Assembly: GCF_963678635.1 (NCBI RefSeq) | Contig: NC_087064.1 | Location: forward strand, 30,223,740-30,287,739 | Reading direction: 5' to 3' | DNA from: Symsagittifera roscoffensis | Lineage: Eukaryota; Xenacoelomorpha; Acoela; Convolutidae | Length of the DNA: 64,000 nucleotides | Part shown: one piece after another, positions 60,179 through 64,000 of the stretch | Position numbering within the stretch: the first letter of the stretch is position 1 | Layout: each line of letters starts with the position of its first letter | Translations under genes and position numbers: made by a program | The notes under the pieces: model-generated | Databases searched by the model: none | Told to the model about the DNA's origin: nothing | Seen by the model: the letters and a program-made list of their open reading frames with translations, nothing else

Positions 60179-60184
60179 AACTGC

Positions 60185-60199
60185 CTAGTCCATTGTCAT
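60185..60199 (-). promoter_or_regulatory. Short upstream ORF in the dynein 5' leader
   Basis: The leader reads ATG ACA ATG GAC TAG and ends 6 bases before the dynein ATG. It is in the same frame but closed by its own stop. Such uORFs can lower translation; that role here is inference. Confidence 0.4.
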
Positions 60200-60969
60200 C
60201 AAAATCTGAAAATCAATTACAAATGCGAATGAGATTTCATTTCAGTAAGATGAGGATTCCTGAAATTGAATTTTTTTCAACATGATTCTGTAAGAAAATG
60301 AGATGAAACAGTGCGCTAAGATTTCAGTTGGGTAGCTTGGCTTTTCACTGAGTTTCGGCAAACTGTTTCTTGTTTCGAAAAAAAAATAAAATCAAATTCA
60401 ATCCAAATTAAAGAAAAAAAATCGTGTCTTTGAGTCTTCCATTTTAAGATTTTTAAAAAAGTAACAACTCTCTGATGAGCTTCCAATCCACTTTTCATCT
60501 TTTGAACAAAGAGATAAAAATCAGTCAATCTTAAAATTCTTATCTAAATTGAATTTTAATTTATTTTTTCATGTCAAAACTGATCGCTCGAACTTTATTC
60601 GAAATCTTCATAATGTTATTTTTTGAAAAAAAAATAGACTAGTTCCACATGCTTTCAAAAAACGCAAAAACGCACGTGCAATATAGTTGATGTTTTTGCC
60701 TTCTGATTTCTACATTTTGAAAGAAAAAAATCTAATTTTTTTCAAGTATATCTCCGGGTGAAGGCTTTTTTGCCCCCCATTGAGTAAAACCAAGTCAAGA
60801 GTCAACAACAACTGACGGAATCTCAGCTACCAATTACTCACGAAGTGCTGATTGAAACGGAGACAAATTTCAGAAATGTGCTAACAGCAAACAAAACGAC
60901 GACAGAAACAAAACAAATCCAAATAATCAAAATCATCCCCCCATTCTCGAGAGAAATTTGAAAAGTCAC

Positions 60970-61030
60970 CTGAAAATCTGGAGCAGGCATATCGAAGTTG
61001 TGCTTCCGATATACTTAAACAATTCCCCAC
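60970..61030 (-). other. Possible non-coding first exon of the dynein gene
   Basis: A donor TTTTCAG|GTGACT at 60970 faces the acceptor at 60206 and could form the 5' UTR exon. If joined, an ATG in CCTGCTCCAGATTTTCAG context opens a short reading frame that ends at the same TAG. The exon 5' end cannot be fixed; the upper coordinate is nominal. No TATA box was convincing. Confidence 0.3.
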
Positions 61031-61604
61031 AACAATGCAACAGAAGATGTGTAACATTCGCCCGGAAGATTCATATCGACGGAAAACAAAACTAAGTCTT
61101 AAGACGACTGGCTAACGTCTAAACAGGAGCTTTGCATGCTTTTCACCGTCTCTACCAAGCCAGTACTTTTCGGTGGTCTTTTCTAACATCGGGTCGACAA
61201 AAACGTTACTGCTTTCGGCTTCGGTCAAAACACTCAAATTAACTAAATTACATGCAGAAATAGTGAGCTCATGGCTGGGTCTCAGTATCCCCAGACCACG
61301 AGGTCACTCCTAAAAACAGGGCTACTACTATTTATTATATTACTATTGTTTTTGTTCAGTAGATAAAAATCATCATCTCCATCGAAGATGGATCAACCCT
61401 TTCCCCCAACTCCTAGCTTCTCATCCTTATCAAAATGAATCTAGATGTTAATTAAATTCAAGTCAGGACATGACAGGAAGCTAAAAGTTTATGTAACAGG
61501 ATAAAAGTTTCAGTTCCTTTACCCCTCCGGATTGACAAATTCGCTGGATCAAGCTTGTTAATCCTGATTTCTTCTTAATCCGGAAGGCCGTCTTTCAACC
61601 TTCA

Positions 61605-61654
61605 CCGTTGTTCGCAACGGCCTTGCAACTATTGTAGCGGCACAATAGTTGCAA
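61605..61654. other. Two adjacent perfect hairpins
   Basis: CCGTTG-TTCG-CAACGG (61605-61620) has a 6-bp stem and a TTCG loop. TTGCAACTATTGT and ACAATAGTTGCAA (61623-61635, 61642-61654) form a 13-bp stem with a 6-base loop. Confidence 0.8.
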
Positions 61655-61766
61655 CTCGGAGTGTTCTCTGTTACTCTGTAACTCGTTGTCGTTTTCCAAT
61701 CTCGATTTCGTAGTTGTTGTTAGCGCAGCTAATGTTTTTCTGTTTTTCTTTCCTGTTTCAGCCAAA

Positions 61767-62111
61767 ATGGCCGTTTCTGACGTTTCTCAGAAATATGACG
61801 TCACAATTCGAATTTTTGAAATTTTAAAATACCAGAATATTCCAGCCCTCACCGTCTGGCCAATCGTTCCAATAACGTTCTTAGTTCTTAATAATCACCA
61901 ATCCGGAAGGCTCGCTGCTAAAAATTCGAATTCTGCTGAGATTGCATTTTTCACATTCTGGTCGAATGTCACATACTCCCCGGACAGTCCGGTCAATGTC
62001 CTCATTGAATCACGCAATATTCGTAAAATGGTCACAGTGTCATCGAACAGAATTTACAAAATGCACGAAATTACTTTTATCCACGTCACATCGACTCACT
62101 GCAGAATATAA
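61767..62111 (+). CDS. Possible small ORF, 114 residues, doubtful
   Basis: An ATG in a good context (CCAAAATGG) directly follows an acceptor-like TTTCCTGTTTCAG. The product (MAVSDVSQKYDVTIRIFE and onward) is hydrophobic in the middle and has one NVT site. No family is recognised. It could be an exon or chance. Confidence 0.25.
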   Translation: MAVSDVSQKYDVTIRIFEILKYQNIPALTVWPIVPITFLVLNNHQSGRLAAKNSNSAEIAFFTFWSNVTYSPDSPVNVLIESRNIRKMVTVSSNRIYKMHEITFIHVTSTHCRI

Positions 62112-62791
62112 ATGGCATCATACTACATCACTATAGCCTTCAAATTCTCTCATTAATCTGCACATTGAGGATATGACTTAAGATAAAACATATTTTCTGA
62201 CTTCCAATGTCAATGTCCCGATTAAAACTTTTTCTCTTAGATTTAAAAGGTGTTGGCTTGCAGGACAGTCCTGCCAACCAACAAGCTAAAATTATCCTAC
62301 TACGCTTTTCCCTTCGGAAATCTTGCTTGTTATTGTCCTGAATATTAAAACTAAGAAACTCTGTGGTTAGAAAGAACAATGAAACAATCTCCCTCTTCGA
62401 GAGATTACTCAAGCCTTCCATGTCACCACAAAGTGATCAGTTCTCCTAGCTGATTAAAAACAGTCATGCAGGCTGGAATATTTAAATATACTCCTTCACT
62501 TAAGCCTTCCTAAATAAATAGTAAGTGAGTGTCTCTAAAGCCACTTCAACTAAAATCAAAATGCAAATCTATAATTGCAACAATTTCAAAACTCAACTTA
62601 ATGTTTCAGTTTTCAATTAGAACTTGGTTGCTTGGTTTCTCACTTGAGTTTTTCACACACATAAACAATTCTGAGTTTTAACTTTTCTTCATCACTCCTT
62701 TATTTTCTTCTTTTTTCGTCGTTTAGAAGTTCTAAAACTTCTAAATTCTTCTAATTCCATCTCTTTTTTCATCTTGTCTTTCGGTCATCCG
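62112..62791. other. Region downstream of the unrecognised ORF
   Basis: An ATG-started minus frame at 62140-62421 (93 codons) shows no recognisable family. The rest is AT-rich. Confidence 0.3.
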
Positions 62792-64000
62792 TCAATGTTC
62801 CATTTCTTCCTCCTGTGATACTGACTCTGCACTCTCAGTTTCCGTATTTTGTAACACGTCGTTAGCTATCCTGACGCTGCTGGAAGCCGTCCTCCAACAC
62901 TTCTGCTCTTCCACCCTCTGTTTACAACAAGGTAGGGGATCCACGTTAGATTCTCTGTTCCTGCAGAAGCTGTTGTGGAGACACAACGTCACCTTTCTCT
63001 CCAAATCTTCTTTCAGCATCTCTGCCTTCTCCTTTCCACTACGCTCACTCGTCCTGGAAATTCTTTTCACAGCGGTGGTCACTGCATTCCGATGAGTCAC
63101 GAGAGCTCGCTTGAAAGCTCCTGCTCCAATGTCCAGCTGATATTCACTGTACATCCTGCCATGCTTCGACATATGCTTTTTCGCATACTCGTACAACCAT
63201 GCAGTCATGTTAGCTCTGAACCATGGCATCAATCGTTTTCTTGCCCATATCTTCTTCACTTCCATCGGAATGTTTAGAACTTTGCACATTGTCTCAAAAA
63301 GATCTAAATTTTTTAGACAATCTAATTTCCGCAACCGTTTTCTCGTCGGTGCCTCCTGTCTGTTATTTTCTCTCAGATGAGCTTCCAGCCATCGTATCGC
63401 CATCATAACTCCCACTATCACTATCGTTACGGGCTGTGATGAATCTGGTAAACCCATGGAGAGCAGCTCTCCAGAGTCCCAGATCAACATCAGATTACTG
63501 CGCTTGGGAAGCCACCAGGTCTGCAGCAAGCAGTGGCAAGGAAACTCGTCATGCGTCAACATGATGCTCCTCCAATTACGTTTTCCCGAAGCTTCCAGCA
63601 ATGGTTCCACTTCCATCATCACTCGGTGGACTTCATCATTCTCATCTACTGCATTGTAATCTGTGACAGTTGATCCTCTCTGTTTCTGTCTCTCAAAATC
63701 ACTGAAGTTCCCACTCACATATCCCATGAACTTCTTTCCTAGTATTGACTCCAATTCTTCTTTGGTTCTCTCCGGAACTGCTGAGAACATCTTACATAGT
63801 AACTCGTAAGACTTTTCAGACATTCTCGCCAATCTCACACACTTCGGCACTGAGAAGGCTAGATCCACGATCGTTCTTGTACTCTTCACGTCCACAGCCA
63901 CGAAATGTACAGGATATCTGCTCCTGCACATTGGAGCCAACGTTGAACCCACCAAATATCGTGCTCCTGATGGTCTACAATAAGTCTCGCTGTGTCTGAT
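62792..64000 (-). CDS. Unrecognised intronless ORF, open at the window edge
   Basis: The frame is open from a TGA/TAA-free right edge at 64000 to the stop at 62792, at least 402 codons, with no start visible. Base composition is clearly more GC-rich than the surrounding introns, which supports real coding. Recognisable pieces include CRPSGARYLVGSTLAPMC, HRVMMEVEPLLEASGK, LQTWWLPKRSNLMLIWD and a Lys/Arg-rich region (TRKRLRKLD). A final part has CLHNSFCRNRE and an acidic end (SVSQEEEMEH). I see no kinase, RT, RNase H or integrase signature. An intronless, locally GC-rich ORF could belong to a mobile element or be an ordinary single-exon gene; I cannot decide. It lies upstream of the dynein gene, same strand. 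Confidence 0.6.
   Translation of the reverse strand: MRHSETYCRPSGARYLVGSTLAPMCRSRYPVHFVAVDVKSTRTIVDLAFSVPKCVRLARMSEKSYELLCKMFSAVPERTKEELESILGKKFMGYVSGNFSDFERQKQRGSTVTDYNAVDENDEVHRVMMEVEPLLEASGKRNWRSIMLTHDEFPCHCLLQTWWLPKRSNLMLIWDSGELLSMGLPDSSQPVTIVIVGVMMAIRWLEAHLRENNRQEAPTRKRLRKLDCLKNLDLFETMCKVLNIPMEVKKIWARKRLMPWFRANMTAWLYEYAKKHMSKHGRMYSEYQLDIGAGAFKRALVTHRNAVTTAVKRISRTSERSGKEKAEMLKEDLERKVTLCLHNSFCRNRESNVDPLPCCKQRVEEQKCWRTASSSVRIANDVLQNTETESAESVSQEEEMEH

Noticed and set aside
14-60178. Assigning the heavy chain to DNAH7 or DNAH3 instead of DNAH12
   Set aside because: The motor domain alone cannot separate them by eye, but the N-terminal order fits DNAH12 best; a tree would decide.
61607-61618. 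GTTGTTCGCAAC as an RFX X-box for a ciliary gene
   Set aside because: The second half-site does not fit the X-box consensus, it lies 1.4 kb upstream, and it is better explained as a hairpin stem and loop.

Overview
This is an AT-rich nuclear scaffold from an animal with motile cilia. Small exons with GT-AG splice signals are scattered through long introns, non-autonomous DNA repeats are dense, and one 200-N assembly gap is present. I cannot name the clade from sequence alone.

One gene dominates the minus strand. It is an axonemal inner-arm dynein heavy chain, most like DNAH12 (DNAH7/DNAH3/DNAH12 group). I traced 42 coding exons from the start codon at 60178 to the window edge at 14. They stay in frame throughout and encode about 2,542 residues: the N-terminal tail, linker, AAA1, AAA2, AAA3 and the start of AAA4. 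The stalk, AAA5, AAA6 and C-terminus lie beyond position 1. The exons form two clusters (60178-38387 and 9344-14) separated by a 29-kb intron (9345-38386).

That giant intron holds three single-exon genes on the host strand (12589-13026, 22460-23494, 34253-34906). Each encodes a secreted or surface-anchored protein ending in a related four-cysteine domain, C-x(11-12)-C-M-x(24-28)-C-x(26-27)-C. I recognise no known family, so this looks like a small undescribed paralogous family nested in a ciliary gene. A fourth nested gene, unrelated and antisense (44606-45139), sits in another dynein intron and encodes a secreted pro-protein with an RKRR site and a Cys-rich tail. An unrecognised intronless ORF (62792-64000) runs off the right edge.

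Most other sequence is repeats. Two families (Rep-A about 540 bp, Rep-B about 600 bp) share an unusual end: AACAAG, a short hairpin whose stem differs between families, then ATGTTCCGAC. Several short elements carry terminal inverted repeats and 8-bp target duplications typical of hAT-type MITEs. There is also a foldback element, tRNA-related SINE-like pieces, a 2.72-kb near-identical tandem duplication, a three-unit 1.2-kb tandem array and a composite repeat found in opposite orientation at two sites. Motifs were read by eye; exon boundaries come from splice signals, phase and recalled dynein conservation, with no database search.
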